A stretch of DNA of 64,000 bases, from contig NC_134440.1 in the NCBI RefSeq assembly GCF_030867145.1, positions 9,672,001 through 9,736,000 of the forward strand, written 5' to 3'. Both the position numbers and the translations under genes were made by a program. The notes beneath the pieces are model-generated. The model was not told where the DNA came from and made no database searches. It saw nothing but the letters and a program-made list of their open reading frames with translations. The DNA comes from Opisthocomus hoazin (Eukaryota > Chordata > Aves > Opisthocomiformes > Opisthocomidae). Each line of letters opens with the position of its first letter. The first letter of the stretch is position 1. Positions 23,251 to 33,498 of the stretch are shown in pieces.

Positions 23251-26200
23251 ATGGGGTCGAGGTCGCGCAGCCCGGCCCGGCACCGAGGGGCCCGTTCGCC
23301 GCGGCGGGAGCGGGTCCGGGAGAGGCGGCGGCGCAGCCGGAGCGTGGAGCGCCGCTGGGAGCCGAGCTCGGGGTTAGCGGGGACCGGGCCCTGGAGCGGC
23401 CGGGCCTCGTCTGAGGGGGCAGCGGCGCCGGTGGAGCGGGGAGCCGGGCCGCGGGGTGCCGGGGCCCGCGGGGAGAGCGACCCCGGTGTGGCCGGGTGTC
23501 CTGGGTTTGGCCAGGACAGGGTTAATTTTCACCGGCCTCCAGGAAGGGGCACAGCCGGGGGGTGGGGGCTGACCCCACCTGGCCAAACAGAGCCCGGTAT
23601 TCCGGTGTTCCACACCATTCCATACCCTCTGACGTCACGCTGGGTTCCGTTGGGGAGGGCACGCGGCCGGAACTCACTCGCGGCTCGGGAGCGTGCGGCG
23701 CCGGTGCGGTCCGAGAGAGCGGGTCTGTTTTTTGTCGTGTTTTCTCCTTGTCTGTGTCGTTGTTGTTCCTGTTCCCTCGGTTTGCTGTTCTGTTAAACTG
23801 CCCTTATCCCGAGCCACCGGTTTTCTGCCTGTTTTCGGCGGGGGGAGGGGCGGCCGCGTGGCGCTTTTGTTGCCGGCGGCAGCCGAAACCAAAACACCGG
23901 GCCCCTCTCCCCGGCTGAGGGGAAGGCGCCGGGGGAGCCCGGGGAGAGGCCGCGGCCGCTGCGCCTCGGGGCCCGGGGGAGGCCCGGGGCGTTCCGGGGA
24001 GGACGAGGAGCCGTTCGGGGGGGGGCAGGGGCAGAGCCTCAGCCTTCCCGGCTCTGCTGGAGGCTTCGGCTGCCCGGCACGGAGCCGGTGACCGTCTCCC
24101 GGCTGAAACGCGACTTTCTGCCCCCCCCCAGCTCAGACTCTGGCGATGAGAAGCGGAAATGGAAGAAGAAAAGCAAAAGCAGGGACCAGCACCGTGAGAG
24201 CCAGAAGAAACACCGCTCGCGGTCCCGGGGCCGCTCCTCCGGCTCGAGCTCGGAGCGCGAGCGAGACAAGAGGAGAGCGCGGAGCAGGGAGCGGCGGAGG
24301 AAGAGAGATGGCTCCAAGTCTTCCGTGTCCTCCATCAGCTCTCCGTCCCCGCCGCGCTCCCAGGGCAGGGAGGAGACGAGGCAGCAGCTGAGCCTCCAGG
24401 AGCGCTTGAGGCTGAAGGAGGAGAAGAAGAAGCAGGCTGCGCTCATGAAAGCCCTGGAGACGCCCGAGGAGAAACGGGCTCGCCGGCTGGCCAAGAAGGA
24501 GGCCAAGGAGAGGAAGAAGCGGGAGAAGATGGGGTGGGGAGAGGAGTACATGGGTTACACCAACACCGACAACCCGTTTGGGGACAACAACCTGCTGGGC
24601 ACCTTCATCTGGAGCAAGGTGAGCTCTGCCCCGTGCCCGCGAGGCTGCTCGGAGGGGATCGTGCCCCTGCGGAACAGGGCGGAGGAGCAGTGGGGCGGCG
24701 AGGGGGTCCTTTGGCGAGGTGGGAACCTCTTTGATGCTAAAAGCAGCCATGTGAGAGCAAAGCACTCGTCTAGGGCGGCAGCCGGGTGTTTCTGACAAGC
24801 TCAGTGGATTTTGTTGCTCTCCTCCTGATGACCATGGTCTGTAGCCGTGGGCGTGGGGTGAGCAGGTGGGGCAGGGTGCAGGAGAGGGCCCCAGACCTGC
24901 TGGGAGCTGCAGGCAGAGTGCTGGGCAGCCTGGGCCGAGCCTGGGTTTCACTGCCGTTCTTCAGGGATAGCGTTTGAGGGATCTGGGGACTTCCGACGGG
25001 ATCAGAGCTCCATGGAGCAGCGGAAGCGGGTGGACGTGGTGGCATTTGCTGGGCGGTGAGGGGCTGTAGAGGTCACTGGGTATCACAGCTTCCCTTGGCC
25101 TCTCTGTTTCAGGCACTGGAAAAGAAAGGGATCAGCCACCTGGACGAGAAGGACCTGAAGGAGAGGAACAAGCGAATCCAGGAGGACAATCGCCTGGAGC
25201 TGCAGAAGGTAGGATCAGATGAGGGTGGATCAGAGCCACCTGGAGCAGTCCTGCGCCCAGCTCTGGAGCCCTCAGCACAGGACAGAGCTGGAGCTGCTGG
25301 AGCGGGGCCAGAGGAGGCCCCAGCAATGATGCGAGGGCTGGAACCCCTCTGCTGGGAGGAGAGGCTGGGAGAGCTGGGGCTGCTCAGCCTGGGGAAGAGA
25401 AGGCTGCGGGGAGAGCTTAGAGCAGCTGCCAGGGCCTGGAGGGGCTGCGAGAGAGCTGGGGAGGGGCTTTGTGCAAGGGCCTGGGGGGACAGGACAAGGG
25501 GTGAGGGCTTTAGACTGGAAGAGGGGAGATGTAGATGAGATGGAAGGAAGGAATTCTTTCCGGTGAGGGTGGTGAGGCCCTGGCCCAGGCTGCCCAGAGG
25601 AGCTGTGGCTGCCCCCTCCCTGGCAGTGCTCAAGGCCAGGTTGGACGGGGCTGGGAGCACCCTGGGCTGGTGGAAGGGGGCCCTGCCCATGGCAGGGGGG
25701 TTGGAATGGGATGATCTTTAAGGTCCCATCCAACCCAAACCGTTCTGTGATTCGATGTCCTCTCCCTCCCACCGACTGGCAGGGAACCCTGTGAGCAGCC
25801 CAGTTCTCCCAGTCACTCACCTGAAAGTCCCTTTGTTCTCTCCGGGGGTGCCCGCAGGCTGTAGGCTCGAGGGGCCCACGGCGTACGGCCTTGTGCTATC
25901 CCCGGGTGAGAGGACTTTTCTCTTGGGGCCGAGTCCAGCTCGGGAGATGCTGAGGAGGCCAAGTGCCAGGTGACGGCAGCGAGGCGCTCGGTTGTGCCTG
26001 TGTCCCTGTCCTCCAGAGGGCTGGCAGCGAGCGCCCTGGCCCCCCTGACCCGCGCTGGCTGTGCTTCCGCGTGGCTCCTGGCTCCCCGCGAGCCTCGGGC
26101 CGACCGCAGGAGCCGCGGCAGCTCAGTGAGCGGGGTCGCGGCTGCGTCCTCGAGCGGCTGTCCTGCCTGGGTGCCCCCTCTGCAGCGGCCTCACGTCTCC

Positions 26201-29200
26201 CTCCGCCCCGGGCAGGTGAAGCAGCTGCGCCTGGAGCGGGAGCGGGAGAAGGCAATGCGGGAGCAGGAGCTGGAGATGCTGCAGCGGGAGAAGGAGGCAG
26301 AGCACTTCAAAACCTGGGAGGAGCAGGAGGACAACTTCCACCTGCAGCAGGCCAAGCTGCGGTAGGTGTGCGGCTCCGCGGGGACGGGCCCGCCGCGGAG
26401 CAGGGGGTGGCAGGCACCGCTCGAGATCCCGCTCCCCTCGCCCAGGTCTAAGATCCGGATCCGGGATGGGAGGGCGAAACCCATTGACCTGCTGGCCAAG
26501 TACATCAGCGCGGAGGACGACGACCTGGCCGTGGAGATGCACGAGCCCTACACCTTCCTGAACGGCCTGACCGTCTCCGACATGGAGGATCTGGTGGAGG
26601 ACATTCAGGTGCCGGCTCCGCCCCGCCTGCGCCGGGGCTGGCCGAGGGGCAGCAGCTCAGGGCCGGCCTCCTCCCCCCCTCAGCTCTGCACCCCTGCGTG
26701 CGGTGCGGGGCAGGTGCCCGAGGTCCTGCTTGTCTCCTGCTGCAGGTTTACATGGAGCTGGAGCAAGGGAAGAACGTGGACTTCTGGAGGGACATGACCA
26801 TCATCACGGAGGATGAGATAGCCAAGCTCCGCAAACTGGAGGCCTCTGGGAAAGGAGGACCAGGTAGGCGGGAGGGCAGAGCCTGGTGTGGGGGCCGGGG
26901 GGAGTGCGAGCGGTGGGTAAAGCAGGGCGTAGGGTCTGCTGCGTGCGCTCGGGCTCGGAGGGGCTCTCTGGGACCTGCTGGATGGAGGCTGTGGACCTGG
27001 CGGCCATCCCCTGCGGCGTCCAGCCTGGCGCGGGTGGGTGCAGCCCGGGAGGGCCCGGGTGAGGGCAGGCTGAGCACTCGGAGGCTGACTGCCCTGGCTG
27101 CCGCGCAGGCGAGCGTCGGGACGGCGTCAACGCCTCCGTCAGCTCGGACGTGCAGTCCGTGTTCAAGGGGAAGACTTACAACCAGCTGCAAGTGCTGTAC
27201 CAGGGCGTCGAGAGCAAGATCCGCGCAGGAGGACCCAGCCTTGACGTTGGCTACTGGGAGAGCCTGCTGCAGCAGCTGAAGGCGTACATGGCTCGGGCCA
27301 GGTAAGAGCAGGGCTGTCTGCTGGCCCGGGCTGTGGGAAGGGGGGCCACAAACCCAAAGGCCTTGGTGGAGTTTTATACGTTTTCCGAGATGTTTAGTTC
27401 TTCATGAGGGAAGAAGGGCGGGATGCTCAGTCCCTTCTCCAGTGGCAGTGTTTACAGTGAGGCCTCCAAGAGAGAACCAAACTAGAGGGTTGTTCAGCCC
27501 CAAACTGAACAAAACCCCGCAGATTTGTACCCGCTCTGGTGGGTGTCGCAGCTCTGGACGGTGCGGGCGTGGGGTGCTTCTGCTGGGTGGGACCTGATGG
27601 CTCCTCTCCTCTTCGCAGGCTGCGGGAGCGGCACCAGGATGTGCTGCGCCAGAAGCTGTACAAGTTGAAGCAGGAGCAGGGTGTGGAGAGCGAACCGCTC
27701 TTCCCCATCATCAAGCGGGAGCCGGCCTCCCCCAGCGACAGGTACGCAGCGCTTCCCTTGGGGAGCACGGCCATCCGGGGCTGTCCCGAGGGGCACCCGG
27801 GGCAGAAAACCATCGTGGAGTTGGAACAGTTTGGGTTGGGATGGACCTTAAAGCTGATTTAGTCCAACCCCCTGCCACGGGCAGGGCCCCCTTCCACCAG
27901 CCCAGGGTGCTCCCAGCCCCGTCCAACCTGGCCTTGAGCACTGCCAGGGAGGGGGCAGCCACAGCTCCTCTGGGCAGCCTGGGCCAGGGCCTCACCACCC
28001 TCACCGGAAAGAATTCCTTCCTTCCATCTCATCTACATCTCCCCTCTTCCAGTCTAAAGCCCTCACCCCTTGTCCTGTCCCCCCAGGCCCTTGCACAAAG
28101 CCCCTCCCCAGCTCTCTCGCAGCCCCTCCAGGCCCTGGCAGCTGCTCTAAGCTCTCCCCGCAGCCTTCTCTTCCCCAGGCTGAGCAGCCCCAGCTCTCCC
28201 AGCCTCTCCTCCCAGCAGAGGGGTTCCAGCCCTCGCATCATTGCTGGGGCCTCCTCTGGCCCCGCTCCAGCAGCTCCAGCTCTGTCCTGTGCTGAGGGCT
28301 CCAGAGCTGGGCGCAGGGCTCCCGGGGGGTCTCAGCAGAGCGGGGCAGAGGGGCACAATCCCCTCCCTCGCCCGCTGCCCACGCTGCTGGGGATGCAGCC
28401 CAGGGGACGCTCGGCTTTCTGGGCTGCCAGCGCACATTGCCGGGTCGTGTTGAGCTTCTCACCAACCAACAGCCCCAGGTCCTTCTCCTCAGGGCTGCTC
28501 TCAATCCACTCCCCGATCAGCCTGGGTTTGGGCTTGGCATTGCCCCGACCCATGGGCAGGGCCTTGCACTTGGCCTTGCTGAACTTCATGAAGTTCACAT
28601 GGGCCCACCTCTGCAGCCTGTCCAGGTCCCTCTGGGTGCCATCCCTTCCCTCCCGCGTGTCGACCGCACCACACAGCTTGGTGTCATCGGCAAACTGGCT
28701 GAGGGTGCGCTCGATCCCACTGCCCGTGTCGCTGACAAAGATGCCAAGCAGCACCGGTCCGAAGGCCGCTCAGAATGCAGCCTTGAGCTCCCACCCTTCC
28801 ACAGCCAGACCTCGGGTGAGCGGAGAACGAGGGTACCATCCCCGTCCCAGTTCTCTCTTCTCTCTGCCCTGCAGGCTGGGTGCAGAGGAGAGCATTGTGG
28901 TGCAGCCGGGGCCGTCCTCGGAGCCAGAGCCCGAGCAGGACGCGGAGGCCAAAGGAGAGGCGGAGGGGGAGGCTGTGCTGATGGAGGAGGACCTGATCCA
29001 GCAGAGCCTGGACGACTACGACGCGGGGAAGTACAGCCCCCGGCTGCTGGGCGCCAGCGAGCTGCCCTTCGACGCCCACGTGCTGGAGGCCGAGGAGGAC
29101 GCGCATCGGTTGCTGCTTCTGCGCCAGCAGCTCCAGGTCACAGGTGGGAGCCCCGCGGGCAGGCCCTGCGCCCGCCGGTGTCGCAGCCCGCGCGGCACGG

Positions 29201-30089
29201 AGAGCGTGCGTGTGCGTCGGGGAGCGCTGCCCGCGGGAAGGGGTGAGAGCTGGAGCGGGTCCCCGAGGGGTGTCCCCGGGCAGCGAAGGGGGCTTGGCAG
29301 GACGGGAGCGGGGCGATGGGGCTGGGACTGCCAGCGTTCCCGGCAGGCGATTCTGCGGGGTCCTTCCCCGCTCCCCGCCGCGCCACCAGGCGGTTTGGGC
29401 TGCGGACGAGCAGGAAGAGTGCTTTGGGGGAGTTCTCCAGCACCCATCCCAGCACCCACGCAGGGCAGCGCGCCCGTCTCCGTGCCCAGCTCCGCATCCC
29501 CCGCCCAGCGTCCGCGGCTCCTTCCCCCTGCCCGCCCCGGCGCAGCGTCCCCACAGCCCGGGCTACGCAGGGCCCGACGTCGCCGCTCCTCCCCGCAGGT
29601 GATGCCACCGAGAGCGCCGACGACATCTTCTTCCGGAAGGCCAAGGAGGGCATGGGCGCGGACGAGGCGCAGTTCAGCGTGGAGATGCCCCTCACGGGCA
29701 AGGCCTATCTCTGGGCGGACAAGTACCGGCCCCGCAAGCCCCGCTTCTTCAACCGGGTGCACACGGGCTTCGAGTGGAACAAGTACAACCAGACCCACTA
29801 CGACTTCGACAACCCGCCCCCCAAGATCGTGCAGGGCTACAAGTTCAACATCTTCTACCCCGACCTCATCGACAAGCGCTCAACGCCCGAGTACTTCCTG
29901 GAGGCCTGCCAGGACAACAAGGACTTCGCCATCCTGCGCTTCCAGGCCGGGCCGCCCTACGAGGACATCGCCTTCAAGATCGTCAGCCGGGAGTGGGAGT
30001 ATTCCCACCGCCACGGCTTCCGCTGCCAGTTTGCCAACGGCATCTTCCAGCTCTGGTTCCACTTCAAGCGTTACCGTTACCGCCGGTGA
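23251..30089 (+). CDS. CACTIN: Cactin, spliceosome C complex subunit
   Basis: Cactin is a nuclear protein of the catalytic (C complex) spliceosome, first described as a partner of Drosophila Cactus/IkB. Exons are: 23251-23372, 24132-24618, 25113-25208, 26216-26361, 26446-26608, 26746-26863, 27109-27301, 27619-27741, 28875-29143, 29599-30089. All phases join and give 735 residues (human 758 from memory). Domain order is an Arg/Ser-rich N-terminus, a Lys/Glu coiled-coil stretch (about residues 95-155), the Cactin mid domain from MGWGEEYMGYTNTDNPFG, and the CactinC domain in the last exon (EFx-like core YKFNIFYPDLIDK, ending FHFKRYRYRR). The ATG is the first in a CpG-island exon. The exon-1 donor (GG|GTTAGC) is weak, so that junction is the least certain. 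Introns hold a solo LTR and two CR1 copies in opposite orientation. Confidence 0.95.
23497..23896 (+). mobile_element. Solo LTR of an avian endogenous retrovirus in CACTIN intron 1
   Basis: A 400-bp block starts TGTCCTGGGTTTGGCC and ends in CA. It is flanked by the 5-bp direct repeat CCGGG (23492-23496 and 23897-23901), as expected for a target-site duplication. The ends are imperfect inverted repeats. Inside are a TGACGTCA CRE site (23630-23637) and a late TTAAACTG segment like the polyadenylation part of bird LTRs. Avian solo LTRs with the same opening, CRE and late segment are known to me from bird genomes; the exact family is not assigned. There is no internal retroviral sequence, so it is a recombined solo LTR. 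Plus orientation is inferred from the CRE-to-poly(A) order. Confidence 0.85.
25220..25757 (+). mobile_element. CR1 LINE 3' fragment, sense, in CACTIN intron 3
   Basis: Starts with the trace of the reverse-transcriptase C-terminus (LRPALEPSAQDRAGAAGAG, then MMRGLEPLCWEERLGELGLL). It continues through the full 3' tail to GGTCCCATCCAACCCAAACC and a terminal TTCTGTGATTCG. About 540 bp. Confidence 0.92.
27810..28775 (-). mobile_element. CR1 LINE, antisense, with RT fragment, in CACTIN intron 8
   Basis: On the minus strand the upstream part encodes the reverse-transcriptase C-terminus, including FADDTKLCG (the FADD active-site box) and the DLDRLQRWA block. The CR1 3' tail follows. The copy is 5'-truncated, about 965 bp, and has frame breaks, so it is not autonomous. 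Its tail closely matches the CR1 at 25220 in the opposite orientation, so the two could pair as a long inverted repeat in CACTIN pre-mRNA. Confidence 0.93.
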
Positions 30090-30259
30090 CGGGCTGCTGG
30101 GCTCCCCTCGGACCCCTGGCCCGGGGTGGTGGGCAGGGGGGTCTCATCCTCCGTCACTGTCCCGGGGCCAGCCCCGAGGCCTGGCCCAGCACAGGACCTG
30201 TTCCCGAGGGTTTTCCCTGTCCTCGCTTGTATCCCCAGGGACCCTCAGACTTTGGTACA

Positions 30260-30265
30260 AATAAA
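30260..30265 (+). terminator. Poly(A) signal AATAAA of CACTIN
   Basis: Canonical AATAAA 171 nt after the CACTIN TGA at 30087-30089, followed by a G/T-rich stretch. The transcript end is inferred at about 30280-30290. Confidence 0.85.
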
Positions 30266-30289
30266 GAGGGGCTTTTTAAGGCGTCTGAG

Positions 30290-31866
30290 GCCGCGCACGC
30301 GCACCCCGCGCTGCTCCCGACGTCACCACCAGCCAGTCCCGCACTGGGCCAGCACTGGGAGCTCCTCTGGGGGCTGGGCAGTGCCAGGGGGTGTCCCCCC
30401 ATGCCCCCCCATGCCTCTGGGCTCTGTCACCCCCTCCTCACACACTGTCAGCCCTGTGTGCTCCCAGGGCCTGTTCCAGCCCCCTGTGCTCCCCTCGCCC
30501 GCGCCAGCCCCCTCCCAGCCCCACACTCTTCACTGGCCGGTGCAGACCCCTCCAGCCCAGCTGCTCCCCGGCTCGGGCACCCTGTGCTCGGCCAGCGCAG
30601 CCCTGCCCGGCGCTCCCGCGGCCGCAGACCTCCCCGGGCCCCTCGCCCTCCCGGCTGAGCCCTTTCTGGCACGTTCCGCGCTGGGATGCGGCTTCTGCAG
30701 CCTGGGAGCGTCGCCGCCTCGCTCGACCCTGGCTGCGGGAGGAGAGGGGTCAGTGGCTGCCAGGCGGCTGCCTCCGGCGGGTGGGAGGAGAGGGACCGGG
30801 GGGGGGGGGGGTCTCTTTACGGGGGAAGATCCGCTGGCCGTGCCCCCCACCCTGGGCCTGAGCGGCTCTCGCTGCCCTGGGCCAGGGGCGGCTGCGCTCC
30901 GCAGACCCCCATCGCTGAGGTGGGGGTCCCCGAGGGCAGGTTTGGGGTGCTCTGGGGAGCGCTTCGGAGCTGAGCTGGGACTCGCTGGCGTCCGTCCCTC
31001 TGCGTGATGGCCGTGGGGCACAGCCCCCGGCGCGTCCCCGCGCTGCGGCGGGCGGGAGGGCTGCGGGTGCGTGAGCCACGGCCGGGAGCGCAGCCTCCGG
31101 GAAGCCTCCGGCCTGGCCGGGAGCTGCCGCAGCAAGGCTGTGTCCTCCCCACGGGCCTTGCAGCATCCTGCCCCACGGCACGGCCCCGTGGTGGAGGGGC
31201 TGGGGGCTGCCCAGGGCCCCCCAGTGCTGGGGCAGAGCTTGGGGGGGCTCCCTGGCATGGGGGGCTGCCCCAGGGCCCGTGTTCTCCCCCGTAGCTCAGC
31301 AGGGGCTCAGCCTGCCCGGGGACAGGGGGACCCCGGCCGCCTCGGCCCCCTCCCCGTCCCGCCGGACGTCCCCACGACGCGTCCCCCGGCCTCGCCTTCC
31401 TGTGGGTTATTGAAAGCCGTTGGGCGGCCGCTCGGCGCAGGGGGGTCTGGGGCCTGCGCTCGGCGGGGGAGCGTGCGGCGGCCTGCCCGCGGCCGGCTGC
31501 GGGGGGAACAGGGGGAAAAACCCCACCAAGCCCGGAGGCTGGGTCCCTCCCTGCGGAGCTGCCTGGCAGGGACCCCTGCCCGCGGACCCCCTCCCTCCCG
31601 GGCACACCCGCACCGGGGGGGCTCCCCAAAAACCGCCCCACTGAGTCCCCAGCCTGGGCAGGGCCCACGGCCCCTCCCGGGCGCTGCCTCTTCCCTGCAC
31701 CCCGACTCTGCGCCCCGGCCGGAGCCCCTGACGGGGCGCGACAGCCCGAACCCCGGGAGCTGCCGGGTGCCCACGGCCGCTGCGGGGCCGGACCCCGCCG
31801 AAGCCCAGGGTGGGTTCGCCAGCGCTGGGTGCTGCTCTCCACATCTCTCGGTCTCGGGGGAGCGGG
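30290..31866. other. Intergenic GC-rich region after CACTIN
   Basis: Very GC-rich sequence with a 13-G homopolymer near 30799-30811. Many overlapping open frames occur on both strands, but none has a recognisable domain or consistent splice sites. From memory TBXA2R is next to CACTIN in human; no seven-helix receptor sequence was seen here. Confidence 0.55.
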
Positions 31867-33022
31867 TCACACAGAATCACAGAGTGTTGGGGGCTGGCAG
31901 GGCCCTCTGGGGTCCCCCAGTGCCACCCCCTGCCCAAGCAGGGTCACCCAGAGCAGCTGCACAGCACCGCGGCCAGGGGGGCTGGAATATCTCCAGAGAA
32001 GGAGACTCCACAGCCTCCCTGGGCAGCCTGGGCCAGGGCTCCGGCACCCTCAGAGGGAAGAAGTTCTTCCTCGGGTTCAGCTGGAGCTTCCTCTGCTTCA
32101 GTTTGTGCCCGTTGCCCCTTGTCCTGTCGCTGGGCACCACTGAACAGAGTCTGGCCCCGTCCTCCTGACCCCCACCCTGCAGATATTTAGAGGCATTTCG
32201 AAGGTCCCCTCTCAGCCTTCTCTTCTTCAGCCTGAACAAGCCCAGCTCCCTCAGCCTCTCCTCGCAGGAGAGATGCTCCAGTCCCCTCCTCATCCTCGCA
32301 GCCCTGCGCTGGACTCTCTCCAGTAGCTCCTCATCTTTCTTGAACTGGGGAGCCCAGCACTGGACACAGCACTGCAGATGGGGCCTCCCCAGGGCAGAGC
32401 AGAGGGGGAGGAGAACCTCCCTCGCCCTGCTGCCCACACTCCTCCTCATGCACCCCAGGATCCCCTTGGCCTTCTGGGCACCCAGGGCACGCTGCTGGCT
32501 CAGGGTCACCCTGTCGTCCCCCAGCACTCCCAGTCCCTCTCCGCAGAGCTGCTCCCAGCAGGTCAGCCCCAGCCTGTACTGGTGCCTGGGGTTGTTCCTC
32601 CCCAGGTGCAGGACCCTGCCCTTGCCCTGGTTGAATCTCATCAGGTTCCTCTCTGCCCAACTCTCCAGCCTGTCCAGGTCACGCTGGATGGCAGCACAGC
32701 CTGCCCGTGTGTCTACCACACCTCCCAGTTTGGTGTCATCAGCAAACGTGCTGAGGGTGCACTCTAACTCTTCATCCTGGTCACTGATGAAGAAGCTGAA
32801 CAAGACTGGGCCCAGTACTGACCCCTGGGCACACCACTGGTTACCGGCCTCCAACCAGACTCAGCGCCGCTGATGCCAACCCTCTGGGCTCTGCCCTTCA
32901 GCCAGTTCTCAACCCACCTCACCGACCACTCATCCAGCCCACGCTGCCTGAGCTTCCCTAGGAGGATGTGATGGCAGACTGTGTCCAAAGCCTTGCTGAA
33001 GTCGGGGTAGACAACATCCATG
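31867..33022 (-). mobile_element. CR1 LINE, antisense, with longer RT fragment
   Basis: The minus strand encodes about 330 residues of CR1 reverse transcriptase. An upstream part (DVVYPDFSKALDTVCHHILL, then VPRGQYW) is separated by a frameshift from a downstream part with FADDTKLGG. The downstream part continues through QRDLDRLESWAERN and the [17 protein letters not shown] tail region. The element ends at ATCACAGAGTG on the plus strand. It is 5'-truncated at about 33022 and frame-broken, so inactive. Confidence 0.94.
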
Positions 33023-33498
33023 GCTCTCCCCTCAGCTACCCAGCCGCAGGGTCCCCGCGGGTCCCGGCTGGGCCTCCCCCCTCCCTCCCCAGCCCGGTCA
33101 CGTCACCGGTTCTGCACCCGCCAAGGGGCTTCGCCACCTCTCTTCCAGGCCCCACCCCCCCAGTTCTGGCCCGGCGGAGGGGCCTCGGGCAGGGGCGCAC
33201 TCCCCAGAAAGGGACCCCCGGCCCCCTCGGCCAGCGCTGACCCCCGCGTCGCTCACCCCACACCACCAGACCGCTCAGAGCCGGGCAGAGAGCACGGGCA
33301 CGGAATACATTGCGCTGCCTCCAACCACCGCCGCCAAACCAGCGCGACGCGGCCGCCCCCTCCCCGCCCCGGGAGCCGCCATCGCAGGGGTCCAGTCCTT
33401 CGCCCAACGGCCCGGCGCCGCTGACCCAACGCTTGCCGGAGTCCGCGGGCCGTCCTCGAGCCAAGGGCGTGCAGCGCTGCGTCTCCACGCCGGCCCCG

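Noticed and set aside
23373-24131. Coding continuation of CACTIN exon 1 without splicing
   Set aside because: Reading on in frame crosses the solo LTR. The phase-2 splice to 24132 restores the cactin sequence directly.
27841-30264. 807-codon plus-strand open frame across CACTIN introns and exons
   Set aside because: It runs through an antisense CR1 and reads CACTIN exons 9 and 10 in the wrong frame. It is a by-product of stop-poor GC-rich sequence.
31877-32854. 325-codon reverse-transcriptase frame as a functional gene
   Set aside because: It is a 5'-truncated CR1 with a frameshift before 32854 and no endonuclease domain, so it is a dead LINE copy.
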